NCBI GenBank assembly: GCA_947383875.1
Contig: CANDEX010000052.1
Location: forward strand, 1-11,059
Source of the DNA: an uncultured Azospirillum sp.
GTDB lineage: Bacteria; Pseudomonadota; Alphaproteobacteria; RF32; CAG-239
DNA: 11,059 nt
Reading direction: 5' to 3'
Below, piece by piece: positions 1 to 5,596 of this stretch (position 1 is its first letter; every line of letters begins with the position of its first letter). The notes beneath the pieces were generated by a model. It was not told the DNA's origin. It ran no database searches and saw only the letters and a list, made by a program, of their open reading frames with translations. The position numbers were made by a program, and so were the translations under genes.

Positions 1-47
1 CTACACTGTCGTAGACACTCTTTCCCTACACGACGCTCTTCCGATCT
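1..47 (+). other. Untrimmed Illumina P5/Read 1 adapter (artefact)
   Basis: This is synthetic sequence, not genome. Bases 15-47 are the 33-base Illumina TruSeq Read 1 primer site, ending in the familiar CTCTTCCGATCT. Bases 1-6 (CTACAC) are the end of the P5 flow-cell sequence. Bases 7-14 (TGTCGTAG) sit exactly where the 8-base i5 index belongs. Genomic sequence therefore begins at 48, and the contig end coincides with a library fragment end. Any reading frame crossing this junction is meaningless upstream of 48. Confidence 0.97.
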
Positions 48-338
48 GCAAAGATTATGCGTGACTTTGAGGAAAAAGGCTATGCAAATTCCGCCGATGA
101 AACTGCAAAGGTCATTTCGGCCTATCATGATGTGGTTAAAAAACGCACTAAAAATAATTTTAATTCCGACTATAATGCCGCTTTTCAAAGAATAGACAAT
201 GCCATTGCGACACTTGCCAATAAGGTCTTTTATGACTATGACAAGAAGAGTTATGACTATGCCTATAAGTCTTTTGAAGAATTTGATCATATTAATGCTA
301 TTGTCGGTCGCCAACGTGTTAAACACACCTCTCTCTAA
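48..338 (+). CDS. 3' end of an unidentified protein, truncated by the contig end
   Basis: The frame is open from the first genomic base (48) to a TAA at 336-338 and gives 96 residues. The first in-frame ATG is at 57 and has no ribosome binding site in genomic sequence, so this is most likely the C-terminal part of a longer protein. The visible part is soluble and highly charged. It is rich in Tyr, Asp, Phe and Lys around residues 60-80 (for example FYDYDKKSYDYAYKSF) and looks mostly helical. There is no membrane segment and no motif I recognise, so I assign no function. The next gene starts 97 bases downstream on the same strand. No terminator hairpin lies between, so co-transcription with gpsA cannot be excluded. 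Confidence 0.6.
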   Translation, partial: AKIMRDFEEKGYANSADETAKVISAYHDVVKKRTKNNFNSDYNAAFQRIDNAIATLANKVFYDYDKKSYDYAYKSFEEFDHINAIVGRQRVKHTSL

Positions 339-423
339 CCTGCTTTGTGATTAGTTTTGTCCTCCTATTGCAATTCAAAATAAATTGCGATAAGTTGGCT
401 TTATTCTGTTTTTGAACTATGCA

Positions 424-428
424 AAGGA
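424..428 (+). promoter_or_regulatory. Ribosome binding site that fixes the gpsA start at 436
   Basis: AAGGA ends seven bases before the ATG at 436, which is ideal spacing. A TTG at 412 in the same frame would add eight residues but lies upstream of this site. The Rossmann-fold beta strand (KKISLIG) begins directly after the ATG at 436. Confidence 0.75.
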
Positions 429-435
429 CTATGTC

Positions 436-1413
436 ATGAAAAAAATTTCGTTAATCGGATGCGGCCGCTGGGGAACTTTTCTGGGCTGGTATGCCGGAAA
501 TTACTGCGGTTTCGATAAGGTTGATATGTATGACATTCCGACATCTCCAAACTTTATTGAATTGCGCGACACAAGGAAGAATCCTTACCTGGCACTGTCG
601 GACAATATGGAACTTCATGACAAAATCGAAGATGTTCTTCAAAATGATATTATTATCGTTTCTATCGGCTGCCAATATTTTCGCGGACTTTGTAAAGAAC
701 TGAACAGTTATGACCTAAGTGGAAAAACGTTTTTGCTGGCAATGAAAGGTTTGGAAACACCGGGTGCCGCAACGATGTATGACATTATGAGACAGGAAAT
801 TAATCAAGATATTCATATAGCCGTTTTGGCAGGGCCCGGACACGTTCAGGATTATATGAAAAAAGTTCCGTCCTGCGCGGTGATTGATTCTGATGAACCG
901 GAAACAAAAGATATGCTGATAAAAGCATTGCAAAGTGATTTAATCCGTTTTTATTACGGTTCGGATCTTATCGGCAATCAGATTGGGGCAGCATTGAAAA
1001 ATGTTATCGGTCTGGCCGCAGGTATTTTAGACGGCTTAGAATGGTATGGTCTGAAAGGCGCGTTAATGGCTCGCGCACCGATAGAAGTCGGTCGATTAAT
1101 CAAACATTTCGGCGGCAATCCGCATACAGCATACGGCTTAGCTCATCTGGGCGATTATGAGGCGACATTATTCTCTCCTCATAGTCATAATCGGACTTTC
1201 GGTGAAAAATTTGCCAGAGGTGAAGACTTTGGTAAACTGGCGGAAGGTGTCCCTACCCTCGAAGCTGTTAAAATGATTGCCGATACACAAGGTATTGATA
1301 TGCCGATTTGCCAAGCATTGTATCAGGTAATCTATGAAAAAGCCGACATAAAGAAAAGTATTCGAAATATGTTTAACCGCGATTTGAAGCAGGAATTCGA
1401 ACATATTTGCTGA
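436..1413 (+). CDS. gpsA: Glycerol-3-phosphate dehydrogenase [NAD(P)+]
   Basis: This cytosolic enzyme reduces dihydroxyacetone phosphate to sn-glycerol-3-phosphate, the backbone for phospholipid synthesis. The 325-residue product has the usual family length. The N-terminal NAD(P)-binding Rossmann motif GCGRWG is at residues 8-13. MKGLE (103-107) corresponds to the family's TKGLE segment. The C-terminal helical domain carries LKNVIGLAAGILDGL (187-201, with the conserved Lys at about 188), the KGALMARA helix (207-214) and SHNRTFGE (250-257), which matches the substrate-binding S-x-N-R-x-F-G signature. One oddity is AGPGH at 132-136, where most bacterial enzymes have SGPS or SGPT. The ATG at 436 is chosen for its AAGGA site. 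The YbaK-family gene follows after 15 bases, so the two are probably co-transcribed. Upstream, TTGGCT (395-400) and TATGCA (418-423) with 17-base spacing are a weak promoter possibility only. Confidence 0.93.
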   Translation: MKKISLIGCGRWGTFLGWYAGNYCGFDKVDMYDIPTSPNFIELRDTRKNPYLALSDNMELHDKIEDVLQNDIIIVSIGCQYFRGLCKELNSYDLSGKTFLLAMKGLETPGAATMYDIMRQEINQDIHIAVLAGPGHVQDYMKKVPSCAVIDSDEPETKDMLIKALQSDLIRFYYGSDLIGNQIGAALKNVIGLAAGILDGLEWYGLKGALMARAPIEVGRLIKHFGGNPHTAYGLAHLGDYEATLFSPHSHNRTFGEKFARGEDFGKLAEGVPTLEAVKMIADTQGIDMPICQALYQVIYEKADIKKSIRNMFNRDLKQEFEHIC

Positions 1414-1428
1414 GGTAAGGATACTCTT

Positions 1429-1893
1429 ATGGCGGTTGACAAGGTAAAAAGTTTTTTTGCTCCATTGGGAAAAGAAGTTATTGAATTGGAACAATCTTCG
1501 GCAACGGTTGAACTGGCCGCTCAAGCATTAAAAGTTGAGCCGAAGCGAATTGCCAAAACGTTATCTTTTGCTGTGGATGAGACTGCTGTTTTGATTGTAA
1601 CATCCGGTGATATGAAAATTGATAATCGCAAGTTCAAAGAATATTTTCATTGCAAAGCAAAAATGCTGTCGGCCGAAGAGGTTGTAATAGCTACCGGACA
1701 TGCGCCCGGCGGAGTTTGTCCTTTTGCACTGCCGGAAGACAGGCCTCGGGTTTATCTTGATATGTCGCTACGGCGTTTTCAGTCAGTTTTTCCGGCCTGC
1801 GGCAGCAGTCATTCTGCCATAGAACTTACGCCAAACGAGTTGTATAAATATTCATCGGCTATTGCGTGGATAGATATTTGCCATCAGGTTTAG
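1429..1893 (+). CDS. YbaK/EbsC-family aminoacyl-tRNA deacylase
   Basis: This is a stand-alone editing domain related to YbaK (Cys-tRNA(Pro) deacylase) and to the ProRS INS domain. Such proteins hydrolyse mischarged aminoacyl-tRNAs in the cytosol. The 154-residue length is typical. Visible signatures are ELAAQALKVEPKRIAKTL (29-45, with the conserved Lys at about 43), DNRKF (65-69), the glycine-rich loop GHAPGGVCP (90-98), VYLDMSLRRF (108-117) and ACGSSHSAIELTP (123-135). The set with VYLD, SLRRF and CGSSxSAIELTP belongs to the broader YbaK/EbsC group rather than to classical E. coli YbaK, so the amino acid edited is unknown. The ATG at 1429 is preceded by GAGGTAAGG (1412-1420) that overlaps the gpsA stop, which suggests coupled expression. 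No clear terminator follows. Confidence 0.88.
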   Translation: MAVDKVKSFFAPLGKEVIELEQSSATVELAAQALKVEPKRIAKTLSFAVDETAVLIVTSGDMKIDNRKFKEYFHCKAKMLSAEEVVIATGHAPGGVCPFALPEDRPRVYLDMSLRRFQSVFPACGSSHSAIELTPNELYKYSSAIAWIDICHQV

Positions 1894-1911
1894 CTTAGCC
1901 TCTCATTTTTA

Positions 1912-1940
1912 TTTACTTTTGTCTAAATCCGAACTATACT
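1912..1940 (+). promoter_or_regulatory. Sigma-70-type promoter for the small basic protein
   Basis: A -35 TTTACT (1912-1917) and a -10 TATACT (1935-1940) are separated by 17 bases. The hexamers match consensus at 4 of 6 and 5 of 6 positions. The predicted start of transcription near 1947 leaves a leader of about 27 bases containing the ribosome binding site at 1961-1966. Confidence 0.55.
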
Positions 1941-1973
1941 ATTAATGAGTTTAATTGCTCGGAGGATAATTAA

Positions 1974-2342
1974 ATGACAACTAAGAATTTTACGAAGATG
2001 TTAAAAAAAGGAGCTATAGGGGGCTTAAAAAATGCCGCAAAAATTGGGGCTGTTTTGACTGCCGGAGCTATTTCTCCCGGGCTTGGAATCGGTGTCGCCG
2101 TTGCCCTCTATGCCAATAAAAAACTTCATCTTCAAAGCGGATTTCGCGCCGGGCTTAAATCATGGCGGCAGAAATCAGACCAGTCTTTGTCCCTTAAGGC
2201 TAAACTGTTAAAATTTCGAAATGCGGTCTCCATGGGATATCGCCAGGCACAAAGTGAGCGGCAACAAGAAAAAGCAGCAAAAAAAATATTATCTACCCCT
2301 ATGCATCTGGATTATTTAAAACAGCAAGGCAAAGGATGGTAA
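1974..2342 (+). CDS. Small, strongly basic protein with a glycine-rich hydrophobic segment
   Basis: I do not recognise this 122-residue protein. It has about 23 Lys/Arg against 4 Asp/Glu, so it is strongly cationic throughout. Residues 13-46 are Gly/Ala-rich. Within them, 24-46 form a hydrophobic stretch long enough to cross or insert into a membrane, with GxxxG-like spacing (GAVLTAG, PGLGIG). Basic residues flank it on both sides, and the C-terminal half (60-105) looks like a Lys/Gln/Arg-rich amphipathic helix. There is no cleavable signal peptide. The start is secure: GGAGGA (1961-1966) lies seven bases from the ATG, behind a good promoter, so high expression is plausible. It could be a membrane-associated, nucleic-acid-binding or phasin-like polypeptide; nothing in the sequence decides between these. 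It converges on the phosphatase gene 32 bases away. Confidence 0.7.
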   Translation: MTTKNFTKMLKKGAIGGLKNAAKIGAVLTAGAISPGLGIGVAVALYANKKLHLQSGFRAGLKSWRQKSDQSLSLKAKLLKFRNAVSMGYRQAQSERQQEKAAKKILSTPMHLDYLKQQGKGW

Positions 2343-2374
2343 TCCTTATAATCAGAACACCACAGCAAAGATTA

Positions 2375-3217
2375 TCAGCGCAGTTTTGGGGCGACCGTCA
2401 TCATTTTTTGCATTTCAGACAAATCTTCCGGCGCGCAGAAAATATAAACCCCTTTTAAATGAAGATTATTGTCAAAATCTTCGGCTTTGACTTCGCTTAT
2501 TTCCCGTCCTGATTGGAAATGATAGAGTTTGATTCCCACTGCATTGCAGATTGTCCAACCGGCAGCCATGTCCCATAAAGACATATGGCAAGTGTAAGCC
2601 CGCGCGCGGTGCGTTGCCAGATATAACAGTTTAACCACCGCTGAATAGTAATCAACAAAAACAAACTGTGACAAATCATAATCCGCGGTTAAAGGCGTAT
2701 TCCACGGGTGACCAAAAATCATCGGACAATTGCGGCAAGGTTCTGCTTTGATAATAACGTCCTCTTCTTCCGGCAGAAAAGCTTGGCGCAATAGATGAAC
2801 TTTATCGCCGTCATAATAAACAACTTCTCGCGTGGCCGGCATATACAATACTCCCATATACGGCTTGCCATGACGGAACACACCGACAGAAATGCCGTAT
2901 AAAGCTTGCGCACAAGAATAAGGCAACGTGCCGTCAATCGGATCAATAATAAACTGATATTCGCTTTGAGCTATGGTTGACAGCGGTTTCTCGCCAAGCG
3001 TTTTTATACTTTCCTCATCGACAATCACATAATTCATATCAGAAAAACGGCGTTCAACAAAACTTTTAAATAAGCGACTTATTTCCAAATCCGTTTGCGT
3101 TACAACGGATGTCACTTTATCCTCTTTCAAAAAATTAAGCGACATATCAAGGTGATTTTGCGCACCACGGGCAATGTCTCCGGCCACACGCATAAATTCA
3201 AGCAGCTCTTCAATCAT
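2375..3217 (-). CDS. Inositol monophosphatase-family phosphatase
   Basis: This 280-residue Mg-dependent phosphatase belongs to the FIG/IMPase superfamily (SuhB, CysQ, HisN relatives). These enzymes remove phosphate from inositol phosphate, histidinol phosphate or 3'-phosphoadenosine nucleotides. Metal-site motifs are in order: VTQTDLEISRL (39-49, Asp43), the acidic pair in VDEES (67-70), DPIDGT (92-97, Asp92 and Asp95) and LWDMAAG (214-220, Asp216). The length suits HisN-like or SuhB-like members, but substrate cannot be told from sequence alone and no his, cys or ino genes are adjacent. The ATG is supported by AGGA (in AAAGGATAAAGC) seven bases upstream. The gene is divergent from the 3375 gene and convergent with the small basic protein gene. 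No convincing terminator lies in the 32-base convergent gap, only a weak ATAATC/GATTAT repeat. Confidence 0.9.
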   Translation of the reverse strand: MIEELLEFMRVAGDIARGAQNHLDMSLNFLKEDKVTSVVTQTDLEISRLFKSFVERRFSDMNYVIVDEESIKTLGEKPLSTIAQSEYQFIIDPIDGTLPYSCAQALYGISVGVFRHGKPYMGVLYMPATREVVYYDGDKVHLLRQAFLPEEEDVIIKAEPCRNCPMIFGHPWNTPLTADYDLSQFVFVDYYSAVVKLLYLATHRARAYTCHMSLWDMAAGWTICNAVGIKLYHFQSGREISEVKAEDFDNNLHLKGVYIFCAPEDLSEMQKMMTVAPKLR

Positions 3218-3304
3218 GCTTTATCCTTTCTTTTCTCATTTTTATGTAAGCATAAAGGCAGACATCTTAAAATCTCTTTAACATAAAATTTGTCTATTTT
3301 CGTA

Positions 3305-3333
3305 TTGCACAAGACAAGAAGATATGCTATATT
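3305..3333 (+). promoter_or_regulatory. Probable extended -10 promoter for the 3375 gene
   Basis: The -10 hexamer TATATT (3328-3333) is preceded by TGC, an extended -10 element. A -35-like TTGCAC (3305-3310) lies 17 bases upstream. The -35 is weak (3 of 6), which fits the stronger extended -10. It leaves a leader of about 35 bases before the ATG at 3375. Confidence 0.45.
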
Positions 3334-3374
3334 CACTGCAATCTATCTATTATTAACTTTATAATTTTGAAAAA

Positions 3375-3833
3375 ATGAATGAGTTATTGCAACAAATGCG
3401 CAGCGAGTATGTCAAGGTTTATGGTAAAACCGTGCCAGCTTATAAGTACGCAATGATTTTTCGACCTTTCCGTAAAGCTTTTCACGGATACAAAGGATGT
3501 CGCCTTGAAAGTTCAAACATCATTTTTGAATTTTCCAAGGAACAAGATTGTGAAACAGCTTACCACATTATCGAAATGCAATTCAGAAACAGGCTGAGCC
3601 ACAAAATATCATTTGCGTGCTCCCGGACTGATATTCGTATTTTTATCAATGATTTTATTGATGAGAGAGGCGAGTATCTGACGACCATGATTGACCTTGA
3701 CAATTACTTCCGCGGCAAAGATGCCACGGTTAAGCTCAAGGCGGAATGCAATCTATACCGAGAAGGAAAAGACTGGCGCAATCCTGTCCTGGTCGATGAA
3801 GAAATAAAAAAAATGTATGAAAGTAAGCACTAA
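3375..3833 (+). CDS. Hypothetical soluble protein, 152 residues
   Basis: I do not recognise this protein. It has no signal peptide or membrane segment, is charged, and reads as a mixed alpha/beta domain. Features visible are a basic aromatic N-terminal third (YKYAMIFRPFRKAFHGYKGC, 23-42), a central segment with alternating hydrophobic residues (KISFACSRTDIRIFINDFI, 77-95) and an acidic/basic C-terminus. Cysteines are at about 42, 59, 82 and 125, without CxxC spacing. The ATG has only an A-rich leader (GAAAAA) and no real Shine-Dalgarno site, so translation may be modest. It is a single-gene unit, with its own promoter upstream and a hairpin terminator starting nine bases after the stop. Confidence 0.68.
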   Translation: MNELLQQMRSEYVKVYGKTVPAYKYAMIFRPFRKAFHGYKGCRLESSNIIFEFSKEQDCETAYHIIEMQFRNRLSHKISFACSRTDIRIFINDFIDERGEYLTTMIDLDNYFRGKDATVKLKAECNLYREGKDWRNPVLVDEEIKKMYESKH

Positions 3834-3841
3834 CCCTTTCG

Positions 3842-3875
3842 CCCCTTAGCCGCATAACGGCCAAGGGGATTTTTT
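3842..3875 (+). terminator. Rho-independent terminator of the 3375 gene
   Basis: CCCCTTAGCCG (3842-3852) pairs with CGGCCAAGGGG (3858-3868) around a five-base loop, with one A-C mismatch. A run of six T follows at 3870-3875. On the opposite strand the stem has no T run, so it serves mainly the + strand. Confidence 0.85.
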
Positions 3876-3879
3876 ATAT

Positions 3880-4479
3880 CTATGTATTTTCTTGCAATTT
3901 ATGCAACCAATATTGTTTATCGTCTTCAGTTAAAGCTCGAAGAATCCGGCAGGGATTGCCCACAGCAATCACATTATCCGGAATGTCTTTGGTTATCACA
4001 GAGCCGGAACCGATAACTACGTTATTACCGATTTTAATTCCTGGATTAATCACAGTATTGCCACCAACCCATACATTATTGCCGATAGTGACCGGTTTAC
4101 CAAATTCAAGACCGGTCGCGCGGATGTTCGCATCAAGCGGATGTCCGGCAGTATAGATGCAAACCCGTGGACCTAACATCACGTTATCACCGATTGTCAC
4201 CGGACAGACATCTAAAATAATACAGTCATAATTAGCGTAAAAATTATCGCCGACAGTTATCGTAAATCCGTAATCACAATGAAATGAAGGATGAATATTG
4301 ACATTTTCACCAACATTCCCCAACAAATCACGAATGATTTTTTGGCGATACGCTTTCTGATTTTCGTTGGTTTGATTAAACACATGGCACCAATTACGCG
4401 CCTCAAAGCGCAATGCGGACAGCTCTTCATCTTCCGCACGATAGAGTTTTCCCGCCAGCATTTTTTCTTTTTCTGTCAT
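3880..4479 (-). CDS. Maltose/galactoside-type O-acetyltransferase (LacA/Maa/NodL family)
   Basis: This cytosolic left-handed beta-helix enzyme transfers acetyl from acetyl-CoA to a sugar hydroxyl. The 199-residue product matches the family throughout. The N-terminal Mac domain reads TEKEKMLAGKLYRAED (2-17) and ARNWCHVFNQTN (27-38). Hexapeptide repeats follow, including HCDYGFTITVGDNFYANYDCIILD (67-90), VTIGDN (94-99), VTIGNNVWVGG (130-140) and IKIGNNVVIGSGSV (148-161). The catalytic His is in YTAGHPLD (His113), and GNPCRILRAL (174-183) is the usual C-terminal cap. It most resembles maltose O-acetyltransferase (Maa), but substrate is not predictable and these enzymes often act as detoxification acetylases. 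The ATG follows GAGGG at seven bases. A -10-like TATACT lies 28 bases upstream on this strand. It is a single-gene unit, divergent from the UPF0260 gene. Confidence 0.93.
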   Translation of the reverse strand: MTEKEKMLAGKLYRAEDEELSALRFEARNWCHVFNQTNENQKAYRQKIIRDLLGNVGENVNIHPSFHCDYGFTITVGDNFYANYDCIILDVCPVTIGDNVMLGPRVCIYTAGHPLDANIRATGLEFGKPVTIGNNVWVGGNTVINPGIKIGNNVVIGSGSVITKDIPDNVIAVGNPCRILRALTEDDKQYWLHKLQENT

Positions 4480-4507
4480 CTTCTTCCCTCTTTAAATATC
4501 ATAACGG

Positions 4508-4513
4508 AGTATA
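4508..4513 (-). promoter_or_regulatory. Possible -10 element for the acetyltransferase gene
   Basis: Read on the minus strand this is TATACT, 5 of 6 to consensus, at a suitable distance from the start codon at 4479. I see no good -35 hexamer at 16-18 bases, so the call is weak. Confidence 0.3.
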
Positions 4514-4619
4514 ACCTGATAAGCTTAAATAAACGATAACATTTTCAGATTTTAGACAAATTCATTGCCTTTTCCGCTCAATTATGATATGAAATACTCA
4601 GAACTTAAATTATTAAGAT

Positions 4620-5129
4620 ATGGATAAAAATTTTTGGAAGCATAAAAAGCTCTCCGACTTTACAGAAGAAGAATGGGAAGCTGTTTGCCTGCGTTGCGGA
4701 AAATGCTGTTTATCTAAAAGCATGAGTGAAGACATGATTTTCTTTTCAAATCAAATATGCAAAAATTTTGATTTGAAAACAGGAAAATGCTCCTGCTACC
4801 AAACGAGATTAAGTGCTACCTGCGCAAAAGTTGATATGCATCTTTTACGAACACTTCCTGAACTTTTGCCTGAAACCTGTGCTTACAGGCTGTTGCTTGA
4901 CGGGAAAGACCTTCCCGACTATCACCCTCTAATCAGCGGTGACCTGCAATCTGTTCACAAGGCAAAAAAAACCGTGTTGGAAATACCGAATATTTATTCC
5001 GCCGATGAGCTGACAACTCTAGAAAAAAACATTCCTGAGATGTCATTTGACGAGATTATGAAGCAACTTGAGCGTTATGAACTCGTTTATATCGAAAAAT
5101 ATCGTATTCCTCCCGTGCAACACAGATAA
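4620..5129 (+). CDS. UPF0260 / YkgJ-type cysteine-cluster protein (YcgN-like)
   Basis: The 169-residue protein matches the UPF0260 family, whose conserved cysteines are thought to bind zinc or an iron-sulfur cluster; its biological role is unknown. Family landmarks are FWKHKKLSDFTEEEWEAVC (5-23), the cluster CLRCGKCCLSK (23-33), ICKNFDLKTGKCSCYQTR (46-63), a further Cys at 68, and ETCAYRLLLDGKDLPDYHPL (85-104), a nearly invariant UPF0260 block. Cysteines are at about 23, 26, 29, 30, 47, 57, 59, 68 and 87. The C-terminus (130-169) runs somewhat past the usual end of the family. The ATG lacks a strong Shine-Dalgarno site. A weak promoter is possible at TTGCCT (4565-4570) and TATGAA (4588-4593). 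It is a single-gene unit closed by a strong terminator. Confidence 0.9.
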   Translation: MDKNFWKHKKLSDFTEEEWEAVCLRCGKCCLSKSMSEDMIFFSNQICKNFDLKTGKCSCYQTRLSATCAKVDMHLLRTLPELLPETCAYRLLLDGKDLPDYHPLISGDLQSVHKAKKTVLEIPNIYSADELTTLEKNIPEMSFDEIMKQLERYELVYIEKYRIPPVQHR

Positions 5130-5151
5130 AACAAATTCTGTTTTCATCATT

Positions 5152-5193
5152 AAACACCCTGATCAGATTATATCTCATCAGGGTGTTTTTTTT
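5152..5193 (+). terminator. Strong Rho-independent terminator of the UPF0260 gene
   Basis: A perfect 10-base-pair stem, ACACCCTGAT (5154-5163) with ATCAGGGTGT (5177-5186), continues inward after one C-C mismatch into AGAT/ATCT around a TAT loop. Flanking AA and TT extend it outward. A run of eight T follows (5186-5193). It lies 22 bases after the stop codon. Confidence 0.93.
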
Positions 5194-5237
5194 AGTTATA
5201 AGCTTATCTATCATTATTATTGAAGCGACTGACTGCT

Positions 5238-5265
5238 GTTGACAGGCGGAACTTGGCCTGTCGGC
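5238..5265 (+). repeat. Unassigned hairpin between two terminators
   Basis: GACAGGC (5241-5247) pairs perfectly with GCCTGTC (5256-5262) around an eight-base loop. The stem extends outward through two G-U pairs and a G-C pair only if read as + strand RNA. It sits in the short stretch between the UPF0260 terminator and the tRNA terminator and belongs to neither. It has no T run. Confidence 0.5.
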
Positions 5266-5277
5266 CTCTCCCATAAC

Positions 5278-5305
5278 AAAAAACCGCCCTCTCGGACGGT
5301 TTTTT
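5278..5305 (-). terminator. Rho-independent terminator of the tRNA-Val gene
   Basis: Read on the minus strand, ACCGTCC pairs with GGGCGGT around a GAGA loop, with one U-G wobble, followed by a T run (5278-5283 on the + strand). It lies seven bases beyond the 3' end of the tRNA. In the + direction the same stem has a C-A mismatch but also a T run, so weaker bidirectional use is possible. Confidence 0.85.
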
Positions 5306-5311
5306 GTTAAT

Positions 5312-5388
5312 TGGTGGGAGTGGCAAGACTCGAACTTGCGACCTCTACGATGTCAACGTAGCGCTCTAACCACCTGAGCTACACACCC
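5312..5388 (-). tRNA. tRNA-Val(GAC)
   Basis: This is a complete 77-base cloverleaf with encoded CCA (5312-5314). Read on the minus strand: acceptor GGGTGTG, D stem GCTC/GAGC, anticodon stem CTACG/CGTAG with loop TTGACAT, five-base variable loop AGGTC, T stem GCAAG/CTTGC with loop TTCGAGT, acceptor CACTCCC and discriminator A. The anticodon GAC is at 5352-5354 and reads GUC and GUU valine codons. The acceptor stem has an unusual U4-U69 mismatch; all other pairs are intact. It has its own promoter and terminator, so it is a single-tRNA transcription unit. Confidence 0.96.
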
Positions 5389-5401
5389 TTTGTGCATTGA
5401 A

Positions 5402-5430
5402 TATATACGGGATTCAAAATTTAAATGCAA
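5402..5430 (-). promoter_or_regulatory. Sigma-70-type promoter for tRNA-Val
   Basis: Read on the minus strand, a -35 TTGCAT (5425-5430) and a -10 TATATA (5402-5407) are separated by 17 bases. Transcription would start near 5395, about seven bases before the mature tRNA 5' end. The -35 overlaps one arm of the inverted repeat at 5429-5447. Confidence 0.6.
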
Positions 5431-5447
5431 GCATTTTTTTAATGCTT
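5429..5447. repeat. Perfect inverted repeat overlapping the tRNA -35 region
   Basis: AAGCATT (5429-5435) and AATGCTT (5441-5447) flank five T. Its left arm overlaps the -35 hexamer of the tRNA-Val promoter by two bases, so it could be a protein-binding site. It could also be a weak hairpin, or chance in AT-rich DNA. Confidence 0.4.
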
Positions 5448-5596
5448 CTCAAAAATCTGTGAAAAGCTCATCTCATAAATGATAAATCGCAAACGAATAT
5501 ATAAGCCTGACAGAAAACACTATCTCCCGTTAAGCTTATTATAGAAAATTTAATCTTTTGAGGTTAAAATAGCTCCGTTAATTGGAATAATCCTAA

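Noticed and set aside
412..435. TTG start adding eight residues to GpsA
   Set aside because: The AAGGA ribosome binding site lies inside this extension and points to the ATG at 436, where the Rossmann strand begins.
1168..1524. 118-codon open frame on the minus strand
   Set aside because: It lies antisense across the end of gpsA and the start of the YbaK-family gene, both well supported, and its protein has no recognisable features.
2343..2374. Terminator between the convergent genes at 2342 and 2375
   Set aside because: Only ATAATC and GATTAT face each other, with a 16-base loop and no T run in either direction.
5056..5274. 72-codon open frame on the minus strand
   Set aside because: It runs through the strong terminator hairpin at 5152-5193 and antisense into the UPF0260 gene, with no family similarity.
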